From an uncultured Porphyromonadaceae bacterium (GTDB lineage: Bacteria; Bacteroidota; Bacteroidia; Bacteroidales; Muribaculaceae): 39,638 nt of DNA. The stretch's first letter is position 1. Each line of letters starts with the position of its first letter. The notes beneath the pieces were generated by a model. That model was not told the DNA's origin. It saw nothing but the letters and a program-made list of their open reading frames with translations, and made no database searches. Both the position numbers and the translations under genes were made by a program. Location of the stretch: assembly GCA_905202215.1 (NCBI GenBank), contig CAJKRG010000024.1:1-39638 (forward strand), given 5' to 3'. Shown piece after piece: positions 15,135-24,423 of this stretch.

Positions 15135-17219
15135 ATGAAAAGTGAATTAATAGTAGACGTACAGGCATCCGAGGTGTCGATAGCCCTTCTCGAAGAGGGT
15201 CGGCTCGTCTCGCTTCAGAAGGAAGCGCGAAACCTCGCCTATGCCGTGGGCGACATCTATCTGGCCAAAGTCAAGAAACTGATGCCGGGCCTGAATGCCG
15301 CCTTTGTAAACGTGGGCTATGAAAAGGATGCATTCCTCCATTATCTTGATCTCGGCTCGCATTTCTCTTCCTACGAGCAGTTTGTATCGCAGTTGCTCGC
15401 CGACAGGAAGCGTCTGCCGCGCCTGCCGCAGATGAAACAGCTCCCCGAAATCGACAAACACGGCTCCGTGGCCGACGTGCTCGCTCCCGGCAAGGAGCTT
15501 CTGGTGCAGATCGTCAAGGAGCCCATATCGTCGAAGGGTCCGCGCCTTACCACTGAAATCAGCTTTACCGGACGCTATCTGGTGCTTACGCCTTTCTGCG
15601 ACAAGATATCCATCTCGCAGAAAATCAAGTCGTCCGAAGAAAAGCTTCGTCTATATCAGCTCGTCGAGAGCATCAAGCCCCGCAACTATGGCGTCATCAT
15701 ACGCACATCGGCCGAGGGCAAGCGTGTCGCCGAGCTCAACCACGAACTCAAGACGCTCATACAGTCGTTCGAGGACGCATGCCGCAAGGCCCAGCAGTCC
15801 GTCGCCCCCGCTCTCGTTTTCGAGGAAGAAAACCGTGTCGTGGGTATGCTCCGCGACGTCTTCAGCCCTTCTTTCGAGAGCATACATGTCAACGATCCCG
15901 AGATCTACCGCCAGATTCTCAAATATGTGAATCTCATAGCCCCCGAGCGCGCCGACATCGTGAAACTCTATGAAAAGGACGAACCGATTTTCGACCATTT
16001 CAGCATCACGCGCCAGATCAAATCATCGTTCGGCAAGACGGTATCGTTCAAATCGGGAGCATACATCATCATCGAGCACACCGAGGCGCTTCATGTCATC
16101 GATGTGAACTCCGGCAACCGCTCAAAGGCCACCAACGACCAGGAAAGCAACGCCCTTGAGGTAAATCTGCGTGCCGCCGACGAGATCGCCCGCCAGCTCC
16201 GTCTGCGCGATATGGGCGGCATTATCGTGGTCGATTTCATCGATATGGCCAAACCGGAGCACCGCCAGGAGCTCTACGACCACATGCGCGAGATCATGGC
16301 CAACGACCGTGCACGGCACAATATTCTGCCCCTTAGCAAGTTCGGGCTCATGCAGATCACCCGTCAGCGTGTCCGTCCGGTGCTCGACATCACCGTCGAC
16401 GAAGAGTGTCCCTCCTGTCTCGGCAAAGGCCGGGTCAACCCCTCTATCCTGTTTACCGACACACTGTTCGAGAAACTCGAATACATGGTGCGCGACCTCG
16501 GTCTGCGCGATTTCATACTCTACGTCCACCCCTACGTCGACGCATATCTGAAAAAAGGTCTCTTCTCGACCATGTACGGCAAATGGCGCCGTACTCTCGG
16601 CCGATGCTTCAAGATCCTTCCTGACGAGAGCCTGGCATACCTTCAGTATCGGGCTGTCGGCAAGGATAGGAAGGAAATACCCCTCCGCGACGAGAAAGAC
16701 AGCGGCAGAAGCTCCGATAACAAGAAGGCCCTCAAGGCCCGCACACGCGGACAGGACACCGATGCCGGGGCCGAGCAGCCCAAAGAGCAGCCAAAGCCCC
16801 AGAAGCCTGCCAAGGCCAAGGAACAGCCCAAGCCTAAAGAACAGCCGAAGGAAAAAGAGCTGCCCGCGGACAAGACGCAGCCTGCACCGGAGAAGCCTAA
16901 AGACCAGGATCCCGTAGAGCAGCCCGCGGCACGGCCTAAGCCAAAGACTCAGAAGCCCAAACCGCAGCCTAAACCCGCTGCTGCCGAAGAGAACGCCGAC
17001 CGGCAGGCGCCGTCTCCGCTTCCGGCGGAAAGCCCTGATGTCGAGGCTATGCTTCCGGCTGTGATCGTTGAGACTCCGTCGCTTGAGCTGCCTTCCGACG
17101 AAAGCGTTCCTGCTCCCGCCGCAAAGCGGCGGCGTCGCCGTCGTCGTCCGAAAGCTGCCGAGGCCGGCCAGGAGACCGGCGTGTCTTCCGAACCCGAAGA
17201 CACCACAACCGAGGAATGA
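15135..17219 (+). CDS. rng: Ribonuclease E/G family endoribonuclease
   Basis: This 694-residue endonuclease processes rRNA and initiates mRNA decay. An S1 domain (about 36-115, GDIYLAKVKKLMPGLNAAFV) is followed by the catalytic core with Mg-binding aspartates Asp323 (VIDVNSGN) and Asp367 (VVDFIDM), and the Zn-link CPSCLGKG (Cys425, Cys428) used for dimerisation. After residue about 520 a long low-complexity tail rich in Lys, Pro, Gln and Glu repeats (KEQPKPK units) ends in an arginine run and an acidic terminus. Such a tail is absent from plain RNase G and recalls the disordered scaffold of RNase E. ATG 15135 is preferred over a TTG one codon earlier. The assignment to G rather than E is by length of the core. 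Confidence 0.93.
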   Translation: MKSELIVDVQASEVSIALLEEGRLVSLQKEARNLAYAVGDIYLAKVKKLMPGLNAAFVNVGYEKDAFLHYLDLGSHFSSYEQFVSQLLADRKRLPRLPQMKQLPEIDKHGSVADVLAPGKELLVQIVKEPISSKGPRLTTEISFTGRYLVLTPFCDKISISQKIKSSEEKLRLYQLVESIKPRNYGVIIRTSAEGKRVAELNHELKTLIQSFEDACRKAQQSVAPALVFEEENRVVGMLRDVFSPSFESIHVNDPEIYRQILKYVNLIAPERADIVKLYEKDEPIFDHFSITRQIKSSFGKTVSFKSGAYIIIEHTEALHVIDVNSGNRSKATNDQESNALEVNLRAADEIARQLRLRDMGGIIVVDFIDMAKPEHRQELYDHMREIMANDRARHNILPLSKFGLMQITRQRVRPVLDITVDEECPSCLGKGRVNPSILFTDTLFEKLEYMVRDLGLRDFILYVHPYVDAYLKKGLFSTMYGKWRRTLGRCFKILPDESLAYLQYRAVGKDRKEIPLRDEKDSGRSSDNKKALKARTRGQDTDAGAEQPKEQPKPQKPAKAKEQPKPKEQPKEKELPADKTQPAPEKPKDQDPVEQPAARPKPKTQKPKPQPKPAAAEENADRQAPSPLPAESPDVEAMLPAVIVETPSLELPSDESVPAPAAKRRRRRRRPKAAEAGQETGVSSEPEDTTTEE

Positions 17220-17239
17220 CTCCAAGCCCATAACTCCCG

Positions 17240-17279
17240 ACGGTGCGTGTGTCTGACAAAGACCGCGCACCGTTTTTTT
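17240..17279 (+). terminator. Intrinsic terminator of the RNase E/G gene
   Basis: Stem ACGGTGCG (17240-17247) / CGCACCGT (17266-17273) followed by seven T residues, with an inner GTCT/AGAC pairing in the loop. Confidence 0.85.
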
Positions 17280-17365
17280 CTTCTCTCCCGTCAAACCTTG
17301 ACGCGCAATCTGCGTTACTCTTTTGAAGAATATTTCAACCCTTTTTTTAACTAACATAAACCATT

Positions 17366-18364
17366 ATGGATTTTTTGACTCAAGACAAGCTTGTCATCGT
17401 CGGCGCAGCCGGTATGATCGGCTCCAACATGGCACAGACCGCCATGATGATGCGTCTTACCCCGAACATCTGCCTCTACGACCCCTACGCACCTGCTCTT
17501 GAAGGTGTTGCCGAAGAACTTTATGCATGCGCTTTCGAGGGTGTCAACCTCACCTTCACCTCCGACATAAAAGAGGCCCTCACCGGTGCCAAATATATTG
17601 TCAACAGCGGTGGTGCGGCACGTAAGGCCGGTATGACCCGCGAAGACCTCCTCAAGGGCAACGCTCAGATCGCCGAGCAGTTCGGCAAGGACGTGCGCGC
17701 ATATTGCCCCGACGTAAAGCACGTTGTCGTAATCTTCAATCCCGCCGACATCACAGGTCTGATCACTCTCCTGTATTCTGGTCTGAAGCCTTCGCAGGTA
17801 TCGACCCTTGCCGCTCTCGACAGCACCCGTCTGCAGCATGAGCTGGTAAAATGGTTCAATATTCCGGCCGAACGCATCGTCAACTGCCGCACTTATGGCG
17901 GACATGGCGAGCAGATGGCGGTCTTCGCTTCGACAACAACTGTCGACGGCAAGCCTCTGACCGAAATCATCGGCACCGAAGCTCTTCCCGCCGACGAATG
18001 GGAAGCGATGAAAGTACGCGTCATCCAGGGCGGCAAGCACATCATCGATCTCCGCGGACGTTCGTCCTTCCAGAGCCCGGCCTATCTCTCGATAGAGATG
18101 ATCGCGGCCACCATGGGCGGCAAGCCTTTCCGCTGGCCTGTCGGCACATATGTCAACAACGACCGCTTCCAGCACATCATGATGGCTATGGAGACCACCG
18201 TAGATGCCGATGGCGTACACGTAAAACCCGTCGAAGGCAACAAGGTCGAGCAGGCCGAACTCGAGAAGAGCTACGAGCACCTCTGCGAGCTTCGCGACGA
18301 AGTGATAAAACTCGGCGTAATGCCTCCTATCGACCAGTGGTCGACCCTCAACAAGAATCTTTGA
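17366..18364 (+). CDS. mdh: Malate dehydrogenase (LDH/MDH superfamily)
   Basis: This 332-residue NAD-dependent enzyme interconverts malate and oxaloacetate, in Bacteroidales used in the fumarate/succinate branch of fermentation. The Rossmann motif is GAAGMIGSN (13-21). The substrate loop ARKAGMTRE has Arg86 and Arg92, which indicates malate rather than lactate specificity. The catalytic relay Asp152/Arg155 (LDSTR) and His180 (YGGHGEQM) are all present. It is a single gene with a terminator on each side: the RNase G terminator upstream and a hairpin at 18408-18443 downstream. Confidence 0.88.
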   Translation: MDFLTQDKLVIVGAAGMIGSNMAQTAMMMRLTPNICLYDPYAPALEGVAEELYACAFEGVNLTFTSDIKEALTGAKYIVNSGGAARKAGMTREDLLKGNAQIAEQFGKDVRAYCPDVKHVVVIFNPADITGLITLLYSGLKPSQVSTLAALDSTRLQHELVKWFNIPAERIVNCRTYGGHGEQMAVFASTTTVDGKPLTEIIGTEALPADEWEAMKVRVIQGGKHIIDLRGRSSFQSPAYLSIEMIAATMGGKPFRWPVGTYVNNDRFQHIMMAMETTVDADGVHVKPVEGNKVEQAELEKSYEHLCELRDEVIKLGVMPPIDQWSTLNKNL

Positions 18365-18407
18365 TGTAGCCCGATGTCCTGATCAGGCATCCGTCTATCA
18401 CTACTTT

Positions 18408-18443
18408 ACCGCCGGAAGAAATTAGTTCTCTCGGCGGTTTTTT
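18408..18443 (+). terminator. Intrinsic terminator of mdh
   Basis: Stem ACCGCCG (18408-18414) / CGGCGGT (18432-18438) followed by a run of T to 18443. It overlaps the promoter of the next gene. Confidence 0.8.
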
Positions 18444-18453
18444 CGTAAATTTG
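18422..18453 (+). promoter_or_regulatory. Promoter of mtnN embedded in the mdh terminator
   Basis: TTAG (one mismatch to TTTG) at 18422-18425, a 20-nt spacer and TAAATTTG at 18446-18453. The -33 box lies in the terminator loop. The leader to ATG 18478 is about 20 nt. Confidence 0.65.
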
Positions 18454-18477
18454 CGCTATTAACAACATCTCCGTGAT

Positions 18478-19155
18478 ATGAAAATAGCAGTCATAGTGGC
18501 CATGGACAAGGAGCTGGCGCTCCTCAGGCCCCATATAGAGAACGAAAGCACCGTCGAGGCCAACGGATTCACATATTATTGCGGCAGCATGGGCGGCCGC
18601 GACGTCGTTGTCGGCAAATGCGGCATCGGCAAGGTCAATGCCGCCGTAGGCGCCATGACCCTCATCGATACCTTCCATCCCGCGATGGTGGTCAACACCG
18701 GAGTGGCCGGAGGCACGGGTGCCGGAAATCCTCCTGCCCGTGTGCTCGACCTCGTGCTTGCCTCCGAGATAGCATACCACGACGTATGGTGCGGCCCGGG
18801 CACCGAGCGCGGCCAGGCGGCAGGGTTTCCGGCACGTTTCGCATGTCCGCTGCCGGCCGACATACGTCGCAGCCTCGGCGCGCGCGAGGGGCTCCTCGCC
18901 TCAGGCGATATTTTCGTCGACGATCCCGCCGACCTGCGCCGTATCCTCGCGCTTTATCCCGATGCGATAGCCGTCGATATGGAATCGGCCGCAATAGCGC
19001 AGGTCTGCGCTCTCAAGGACGTGCCTTTCGTCTGCCTCCGTGTGGTCAGCGACACCCCCGGAGCCGAAGGAAACATGGCCGCTTATACCGACTTCTGGAA
19101 TGCCGCTCCCGAGCGCACATTCGAGTCGGTGGTACGCCTCCTTCAATTACTTTGA
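18478..19155 (+). CDS. mtnN: 5'-methylthioadenosine/S-adenosylhomocysteine nucleosidase
   Basis: This 225-residue cytosolic enzyme cleaves adenine from methylthioadenosine and S-adenosylhomocysteine, recycling methyl-cycle by-products. Family landmarks are in place: catalytic Glu12 (VAMDKELALL), the GKCGIGKVNAA loop (46-56), NTGVAGG (73-79), Glu169 in AVDMESAAIAQV and the general acid Asp192 in RVVSDTPG, all at positions close to those of E. coli MtnN. Length is also typical. Related futalosine hydrolases share this fold, so a role in menaquinone synthesis is a weaker alternative. The following nucleotidyltransferase gene starts 64 bp downstream. Confidence 0.9.
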   Translation: MKIAVIVAMDKELALLRPHIENESTVEANGFTYYCGSMGGRDVVVGKCGIGKVNAAVGAMTLIDTFHPAMVVNTGVAGGTGAGNPPARVLDLVLASEIAYHDVWCGPGTERGQAAGFPARFACPLPADIRRSLGAREGLLASGDIFVDDPADLRRILALYPDAIAVDMESAAIAQVCALKDVPFVCLRVVSDTPGAEGNMAAYTDFWNAAPERTFESVVRLLQLL

Positions 19156-19219
19156 GCCCTCTGGGCCGATATTGAGAAAAATTTTGTAATTTAGCGATTT
19201 GAAACCAACAGACTCTATA

Positions 19220-20311
19220 ATGGACAAGAGAGACCACCGGTATTGCGTCATAATGTGCGGCGGCATCGGAAGCCGCTTCTGGCCTTATAGCCGCACCAGA
19301 CTGCCCAAACAATTTATCGATTTCTTAGGCACAGGCCGCACGCTCCTTCAGATGAGCTTCGACCGTATCAGCTCCCTGATACCGCCTCAAAACATTGTAA
19401 TCATGACCAACGAGCGCTATGCCGACGAGGTGGCCGCCCAGCTCCCCGAGCTGGCTCGCGACCAGATTCTCTTCGAGCCGGCGCGCCGCAACACCGCCCC
19501 GTGCGTGGCCTGGGCCGCATGGCATATCGCCGCACGCGACCCCGAGGCCTCCATAATAGTGACACCCGCCGACCATGTGATTACCCGCGATGCCGATTTC
19601 AACAAGAGCATCCTCGCGGGCTTCGATTTCGTCGAGACTCACGATGCACTGCTCACGCTCGGCATTACTCCCACCCGTCCCGAGACCGGATACGGCTATA
19701 TTCAGGTCGGAGAGCATATCGAGGGCGACTTCAACAAGGTGAAAACCTTTACCGAGAAGCCCGATCTCGAGCTGGCCAAGGTATTTATCGCCACCGGCGA
19801 GTTTTTCTGGAATTCAGGCATTTTCCTCTGGAGTGTCGAGGCTATCCGGAACGCTATCCGCCGATATGTGCCCGACATCGCCCAGGTTTTCGACTCGACT
19901 CCAGCCGCCACATACCGCTCGCCCGAGGCCGAGCGCGATTTCATCAATGCGGTATTCCCCTCCTGCATGAGCATTTCGATAGACTTCTCGGTCATGGAGA
20001 AGGCCGACAATGTATATGTCGAGACCGTGCACTTCGGCTGGAACGACCTCGGCACCTGGAGCGCTCTCTACGATCTGTCGCCCAAAAACAGCGACACCAA
20101 CGTGACCCAGAACTGCAACGTGCTCAGCTATAACTCCAAAGGCAATATATTCGCGGTGCGTGGCGAGAAACTCATCGTTGTCGACAGCCTCGAGGACTAT
20201 ATCGTGGCCGATGCCGAAGATGTGCTCCTCATCTGTCCCAAGGCACGCGAGCAGGAAATCAAGCGTATGGTCAACGATGCGCGACTCCGCTTCGGCGACA
20301 AATACGAATGA
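19220..20311 (+). CDS. Mannose-1-phosphate guanylyltransferase
   Basis: This 363-residue enzyme makes GDP-mannose from mannose-1-phosphate and GTP, feeding polysaccharide and glycoprotein synthesis. The nucleotide-binding signature MCGGIGSRFWPYSRTRLPKQ (residues 12-31) is followed by PADHVI, ETGYGYIQVG, FTEKPD and the sugar-binding FFWNSGIFLW, then HFGWNDLGTWSAL. There is no C-terminal isomerase domain, so this is the monofunctional form. I use ATG 19220; an upstream TTG would add seven residues but is unlikely. No adjacent polysaccharide genes are present; it lies between mtnN and argS. Confidence 0.93.
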   Translation: MDKRDHRYCVIMCGGIGSRFWPYSRTRLPKQFIDFLGTGRTLLQMSFDRISSLIPPQNIVIMTNERYADEVAAQLPELARDQILFEPARRNTAPCVAWAAWHIAARDPEASIIVTPADHVITRDADFNKSILAGFDFVETHDALLTLGITPTRPETGYGYIQVGEHIEGDFNKVKTFTEKPDLELAKVFIATGEFFWNSGIFLWSVEAIRNAIRRYVPDIAQVFDSTPAATYRSPEAERDFINAVFPSCMSISIDFSVMEKADNVYVETVHFGWNDLGTWSALYDLSPKNSDTNVTQNCNVLSYNSKGNIFAVRGEKLIVVDSLEDYIVADAEDVLLICPKAREQEIKRMVNDARLRFGDKYE

Positions 20312-20368
20312 TCGCCGGCCATCAGATAAAATAAGACTCCTCGCTCCTCGCCCCTAAAAGAAACTACC

Positions 20369-22156
20369 ATGCAGATAGACAAGATCATAGCAGAAGATGC
20401 CGCCAAGGCCGTCAAGGCCCTCTACGGCATCGATACCGATCCGGCGGCGATAGTGCCGCAGGCAACCCGTAAGGAATTCGAAGGCAACCTCACCATCGTG
20501 GTCTTCCCCTGGGTCAAGGCTGCCCGCAAGGCTCCCGAGGCTGTCGGAAACGAGATAGGGCAGTGGCTTGTAGACAACGAGCCTGCCGTGTCAGCTTTCA
20601 ACGTCGTCAAGGGCTTCCTCAATCTGGTCATCACACCGACGTACTGGAACGGTGTCCTCGCGGCAATCGAGGCCGATCCCTCCTACGGCGTCACGGCCGC
20701 CACGCCCGAAAGCCCGCTGGTGATGGTCGAGTACTCCTCGCCTAACACCAACAAACCCCTCCACCTGGGTCATCTCCGCAATATACTCCTCGGTGCCAGC
20801 CTCAGCAATATCCTTGCTGCTTGCGGCAACAAGGTGGTGAAAACCAATATCGTCAACGACCGCGGCATTCACATCTGCAAGTCCATGCTCGCATGGCAGC
20901 GCTGGTTCGACGGAGCGACACCCGAAAGCACGGGCGCCAAGGGCGACCACCTTGTCGGCGACTGCTACGTCGCTTTCGACAAGCACTATAAGGCCGAACT
21001 CGCCGAACTTCAGGCCAAAGGCATGACAAAAGAGGAGGCAGAGGCCGCATCGACCGTCATGGCCGACGCACGCGCAATGCTCCGCGGCTGGGAAGAGGGC
21101 GACCCTGAAGTGCGTGCCCTCTGGGAGCGCATGAACCGCTGGGTTTACGACGGATTCGACGCCACATACAAGCGCATGGGCGTAGGATTCGATAAAATCT
21201 ACTATGAGTCGCAGACATATCTCGACGGCAAGAAGAAAGTGCTCGAAGGCCTCGAGAAAGGCGTGCTCTACCGCCGTGAGGACGGTTCTGTCTGGGCCGA
21301 TCTCACCGCCGACGGCCTCGACGAGAAGCTCCTGCTCCGTTCCGACGGCACTTCGGTCTACATGACCCAGGACATCGGCACCGCCAAGCAGCGCTTCGAC
21401 GATTATCCCATCGACAAGATGATATACGTCGTAGGCAACGAGCAGAACTACCACTTCCAGGTGCTCTCCATACTCCTCGACCGCCTCGGCTTCAGCTGGG
21501 GAAAAGACCTCGTGCATTTCAGCTACGGCATGGTCGAGTTGCCCGAGGGTAAGATGAAGAGCCGCGAGGGCACCGTCGTCGACGCCGACGACCTCATGGC
21601 CGAGATGGTGAACACCGCCCGCGAGGTCTCCGCATCGCTCGGCAAACTCGACGGCCTCGACGAGACCGAGATCGACGCCGTGGCCGAGACCGTAGGCATG
21701 GGCGCCCTCAAATATTTCCTCCTCAAGGTCGATCCCCGCAAGAACATGACCTTCAATCCCCGCGAGAGCATTGATTTCAACGGCAATACAGGGCCTTTCA
21801 TACAATATACCTACGCCCGTATCCGCTCAGTGCTCCGCCGTGCGGCCGAGGCAGGTGCCGGTGGCGCCGACTACGCCGCCGTGGTGCCCAACGAGAAAGA
21901 AATTGCGCTCATACAGCGTCTGAGCGACTTCCCCGCAGTGGTCCGCGAGGCCGGACGCACCTATTCGCCCGCGCTCATCGCCAACTACTGCTACGATCTT
22001 GTCAAGGAATACAACCAGTTCTATCACGACTGCTCGATTCTCCGCGAGAACGATCCCGCCGTGCAGTCGCTGCGCCTTGCCATCTCCGACGCCACCGCCC
22101 GCACAGTCCGCACTGGCATGGGGCTTCTGGGCATAAACGTTCCCGAACGCATGTAA
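20369..22156 (+). CDS. argS: Arginyl-tRNA synthetase
   Basis: This 595-residue class I synthetase charges tRNA-Arg. It has the N-terminal additional domain (Add1, residues 1-90), the HIGH signature as HLGH at 132-135 (SPNTNKPLHLGHLRN), the catalytic insertion, a KMSK-like loop in which the sequence is KMKSREGTVV, and the C-terminal anticodon-binding domain starting near GPFIQYTYARIRSVLR. The divergence from canonical KMSK is common in ArgRS. It begins 57 bp after the guanylyltransferase gene, with a spacer rich in CTCCTCG-type words. Confidence 0.97.
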   Translation: MQIDKIIAEDAAKAVKALYGIDTDPAAIVPQATRKEFEGNLTIVVFPWVKAARKAPEAVGNEIGQWLVDNEPAVSAFNVVKGFLNLVITPTYWNGVLAAIEADPSYGVTAATPESPLVMVEYSSPNTNKPLHLGHLRNILLGASLSNILAACGNKVVKTNIVNDRGIHICKSMLAWQRWFDGATPESTGAKGDHLVGDCYVAFDKHYKAELAELQAKGMTKEEAEAASTVMADARAMLRGWEEGDPEVRALWERMNRWVYDGFDATYKRMGVGFDKIYYESQTYLDGKKKVLEGLEKGVLYRREDGSVWADLTADGLDEKLLLRSDGTSVYMTQDIGTAKQRFDDYPIDKMIYVVGNEQNYHFQVLSILLDRLGFSWGKDLVHFSYGMVELPEGKMKSREGTVVDADDLMAEMVNTAREVSASLGKLDGLDETEIDAVAETVGMGALKYFLLKVDPRKNMTFNPRESIDFNGNTGPFIQYTYARIRSVLRRAAEAGAGGADYAAVVPNEKEIALIQRLSDFPAVVREAGRTYSPALIANYCYDLVKEYNQFYHDCSILRENDPAVQSLRLAISDATARTVRTGMGLLGINVPERM

Positions 22157-22163
22157 GACACCT

Positions 22164-22195
22164 GTTCTCCGCGGGTTTCACTGCCCGCGAAGAAC
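22164..22195 (+). terminator. Hairpin after argS
   Basis: GTTCT (22164-22168) plus CGCGGG (22170-22175) pair with CCCGCG (22184-22189) plus AGAAC (22191-22195), with one C-A mismatch and an 8-nt loop. There is no T-run, so it is either a weak terminator or an mRNA 3'-end stabiliser. Confidence 0.55.
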
Positions 22196-22278
22196 AAAGC
22201 CTGATGTTTAAGGGTTTAAGGTTAGTATAATCATCAGATAACTCCTCACTTCCAACTCCTAATTTCTAACTGATTAAA

Positions 22279-22995
22279 ATGGATAACTACAATTACAACT
22301 CCTATAATAGTCCCCGCCACGACGCAATGTCGATAGGCTCGACTGTCAACAGTGTCATGAAGCGTGTCTACCTCAAGATGTTTCTCGCTCTTGTGGTGAC
22401 GGCGCTCACATCGCTCTTTGCCGCCTCGTCGGCCTCATACATGACCTTCCTTATCACCCACTCGTGGTTCATGTGGGTGCTCGTCATCGCCGAACTCGGC
22501 ATGGTCTTCGCTCTTTCGGGCGCTATCAGCAAGCTAAGCTCCGGTGTCGCCTCCCTCATGTTCTATATCTTCGCTGTCGTCAACGGCCTCATGCTGTGTA
22601 CGATCTTCTATGCCTATAGTCCGGGCGCCATCGTGAAGACATTCTTCATCACCGCAGCCACATTCGGCGCAATGAGCATCTATGGCTATTTCACCTCCAA
22701 CGACCTCTCCAAATTCGGCAATTATCTCTTCTATGCCCTTATCGGTCTGGTGATTGCATCTGTTGTAAATATATTCATGCACAGCAGCACCCTCGACTGG
22801 ATCGTGTCTATCGCCGGTGTAATCATTTTCGTAGGCCTCACCGCATGGGATACCCAGCAGGTCAAGCAGATGGCCATGGTCACACCCGGCGGTATGGTCG
22901 GACGTCTCGCCACCCTCGGCGCCCTTACACTCTATCTCGACTTCATCAATCTCTTCCTCTTCCTTCTCCGCATTTTCGGCGGAAACCGCGATTAG
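22279..22995 (+). CDS. Bax inhibitor-1 / YccA family membrane protein
   Basis: This 238-residue protein has an Asn/Tyr-rich hydrophilic N-terminus (MDNYNYNSYNSPRHD) followed by seven hydrophobic helices. The family pattern is recognisable: VMKRVYLKMFLALVVTALTS in the first helix, FYIFAVVNGLMLCTIF in the middle, and the C-terminal GLTAWDTQQVKQM with a conserved aspartate, then ALTLYLDFINLFLFLLRIFG. Bacterial members are inner-membrane proteins linked to calcium leak or to membrane quality control (YccA inhibits FtsH in E. coli). The precise role here is unknown. It is separated from argS by a spacer made of AT-rich words. Confidence 0.9.
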   Translation: MDNYNYNSYNSPRHDAMSIGSTVNSVMKRVYLKMFLALVVTALTSLFAASSASYMTFLITHSWFMWVLVIAELGMVFALSGAISKLSSGVASLMFYIFAVVNGLMLCTIFYAYSPGAIVKTFFITAATFGAMSIYGYFTSNDLSKFGNYLFYALIGLVIASVVNIFMHSSTLDWIVSIAGVIIFVGLTAWDTQQVKQMAMVTPGGMVGRLATLGALTLYLDFINLFLFLLRIFGGNRD

Positions 22996-23000
22996 TTTAA

Positions 23001-23037
23001 AATTAGAAGTTAGTAGTTACAAGTTAAACTTCTAATT
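23001..23037. repeat. Intergenic palindrome, 11-bp perfect arms
   Basis: AATTAGAAGTT at 23001-23011 is the exact reverse complement of 23027-23037, with a 15-nt loop. It lies in the 56-bp spacer between the Bax-inhibitor-like gene and the MATE gene and belongs to the class of word-like spacer palindromes in this window. Confidence 0.6.
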
Positions 23038-23051
23038 CCTGACCCAAAGAA

Positions 23052-24389
23052 ATGACTTACGCCGAGGCATACCGATCTATTGCCAGGCTGGCCTTTCCCC
23101 TCTTTTTAGGCCAGCTCGGCAATATTGCTGTCGGTTTCGCCGACAATATCATGGTCGGGCACTACTCGACCGATGCCCTCGCCTCGGCCTCGTTCGTCAA
23201 CAATTTCTTTAACATCGCCATCTTCGCCTGCGTGGGCTTCACTTTCGGCCTCACGCCTGTCGTAGGAGCCATGTATGCCCGCGGCGAGAACGACCGCATA
23301 GGCCGTGCCGTGCGCGTCGGCCTGAGGGTCAATACGATATTCACCGTCGTCGTAAGCCTGGTCATGCTCGGTGTCTACTTCAATCTGCACCGCCTCGGGC
23401 AGCCCGCGCACCTCATGCCCCTCATAAAGCCCTATTATCTGATAGTGCTTTCGGGCATGATCCCTGTGGCGGTCTTCAATGTGCTGGCGCAGTGGAGTTT
23501 CGGACGGAACGACACCGGACTCCCCACGTGGATAGTCCTTGCCTGCAATGCCGTGAACATATTCGGCAACTATGTGCTCATCTACGGCAATTTCGGCGCG
23601 CCCGAGCTTGGTCTGACCGGCGCGGGTATCAGTACTTTTGCATCGCGTGTGCTCTGTATGGCCGCAATGGTATGGGTCTTTTTCCGCACACGCCGCGGGA
23701 GTCCTTATCTCCGGGGATTTTTCCACGGAGCGCGTCCCGGCGACGGAATGACACGCACCGTCATCGCGACCGGCTTTCCCGTGTCGGCACAGATGACCTT
23801 CGAAACGGCATCTTTCTCAGGCTCCGCAATCATGGCCGGATGGATAGGCGCCATTTCCCTGGCAGCATTCCAGATTGTGGTCATCAGCGGCATGTTCGGC
23901 TTCTGTATCTATTACAGCATAGGCAATGCCATGGCCATACCCGTGAGCCATGCGGCCGGATCGGCCGACTGCCGGACGATGAGGCGCTACGCCTGGGCCG
24001 GATATCATCTCATTCTCGCCGCCATGGTACTCGTGTGCATGCTCTTCATCTTCGGCGGCCGGCATGTCATGGGGCTGTTCTCCAACGATGCCGAAGTCAT
24101 AGCCGCAGCCGTGACGCTGATTGTGCCGATGGCGCTGTATCAGTTCGGCGATGCCACGCAGATCACTTTCGCAAATGCCCTGCGCGGCACCTCGAAAGTC
24201 ATGCCGATGCTCTTCATAGCCCTTGTTAGCTATATAATCGTCGGCCTGCCGTGCACATATGTCTTCGCCTTTCCCGCAGGCCTCGGCCTCTACGGCATAG
24301 TGCTCAGTTTCTCGGTATGCCTGCTCCTTGCGGCCGTCCTCTACCTGTATTTCTTTCTTAAGGCGACAAAAAGCCGTATATTACGCTAA
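23052..24389 (+). CDS. MATE family efflux transporter
   Basis: A 445-residue inner-membrane exporter with about twelve hydrophobic helices in two homologous halves, as in multidrug and toxic compound extrusion proteins. The first half opens with ARLAFPLFLGQLGNIAVGFADNIMVGHYS, the typical MATE start, and the second half with TGFPVSAQMTFETASFSGSAIMAGWIG. The substrate is normally cationic drugs or metabolites exchanged for Na+ or H+; none can be predicted. It sits 34 bp upstream of pyrH and may share its transcript, though the link is positional only. Confidence 0.93.
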   Translation: MTYAEAYRSIARLAFPLFLGQLGNIAVGFADNIMVGHYSTDALASASFVNNFFNIAIFACVGFTFGLTPVVGAMYARGENDRIGRAVRVGLRVNTIFTVVVSLVMLGVYFNLHRLGQPAHLMPLIKPYYLIVLSGMIPVAVFNVLAQWSFGRNDTGLPTWIVLACNAVNIFGNYVLIYGNFGAPELGLTGAGISTFASRVLCMAAMVWVFFRTRRGSPYLRGFFHGARPGDGMTRTVIATGFPVSAQMTFETASFSGSAIMAGWIGAISLAAFQIVVISGMFGFCIYYSIGNAMAIPVSHAAGSADCRTMRRYAWAGYHLILAAMVLVCMLFIFGGRHVMGLFSNDAEVIAAAVTLIVPMALYQFGDATQITFANALRGTSKVMPMLFIALVSYIIVGLPCTYVFAFPAGLGLYGIVLSFSVCLLLAAVLYLYFFLKATKSRILR

Positions 24390-24423
24390 CCATTAACCGC
24401 TAATCACTAATCCAAACCTCATA

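Noticed and set aside
16122..17357. Minus-strand open frame opposite the 3' part of the RNase E/G gene
   Set aside because: It arises from the repetitive Lys/Pro/Gln-coding tail; the product is a Leu/Arg/Gly low-complexity shadow.
19199..19219. Upstream TTG start for the mannose-1-phosphate guanylyltransferase
   Set aside because: The extra seven residues have no family support, while the ATG at 19220 gives the usual N-terminus.
20591..21805. Minus-strand open frame of 404 codons opposite argS
   Set aside because: It is antisense to a complete ArgRS gene with all signatures; the product has no motif.
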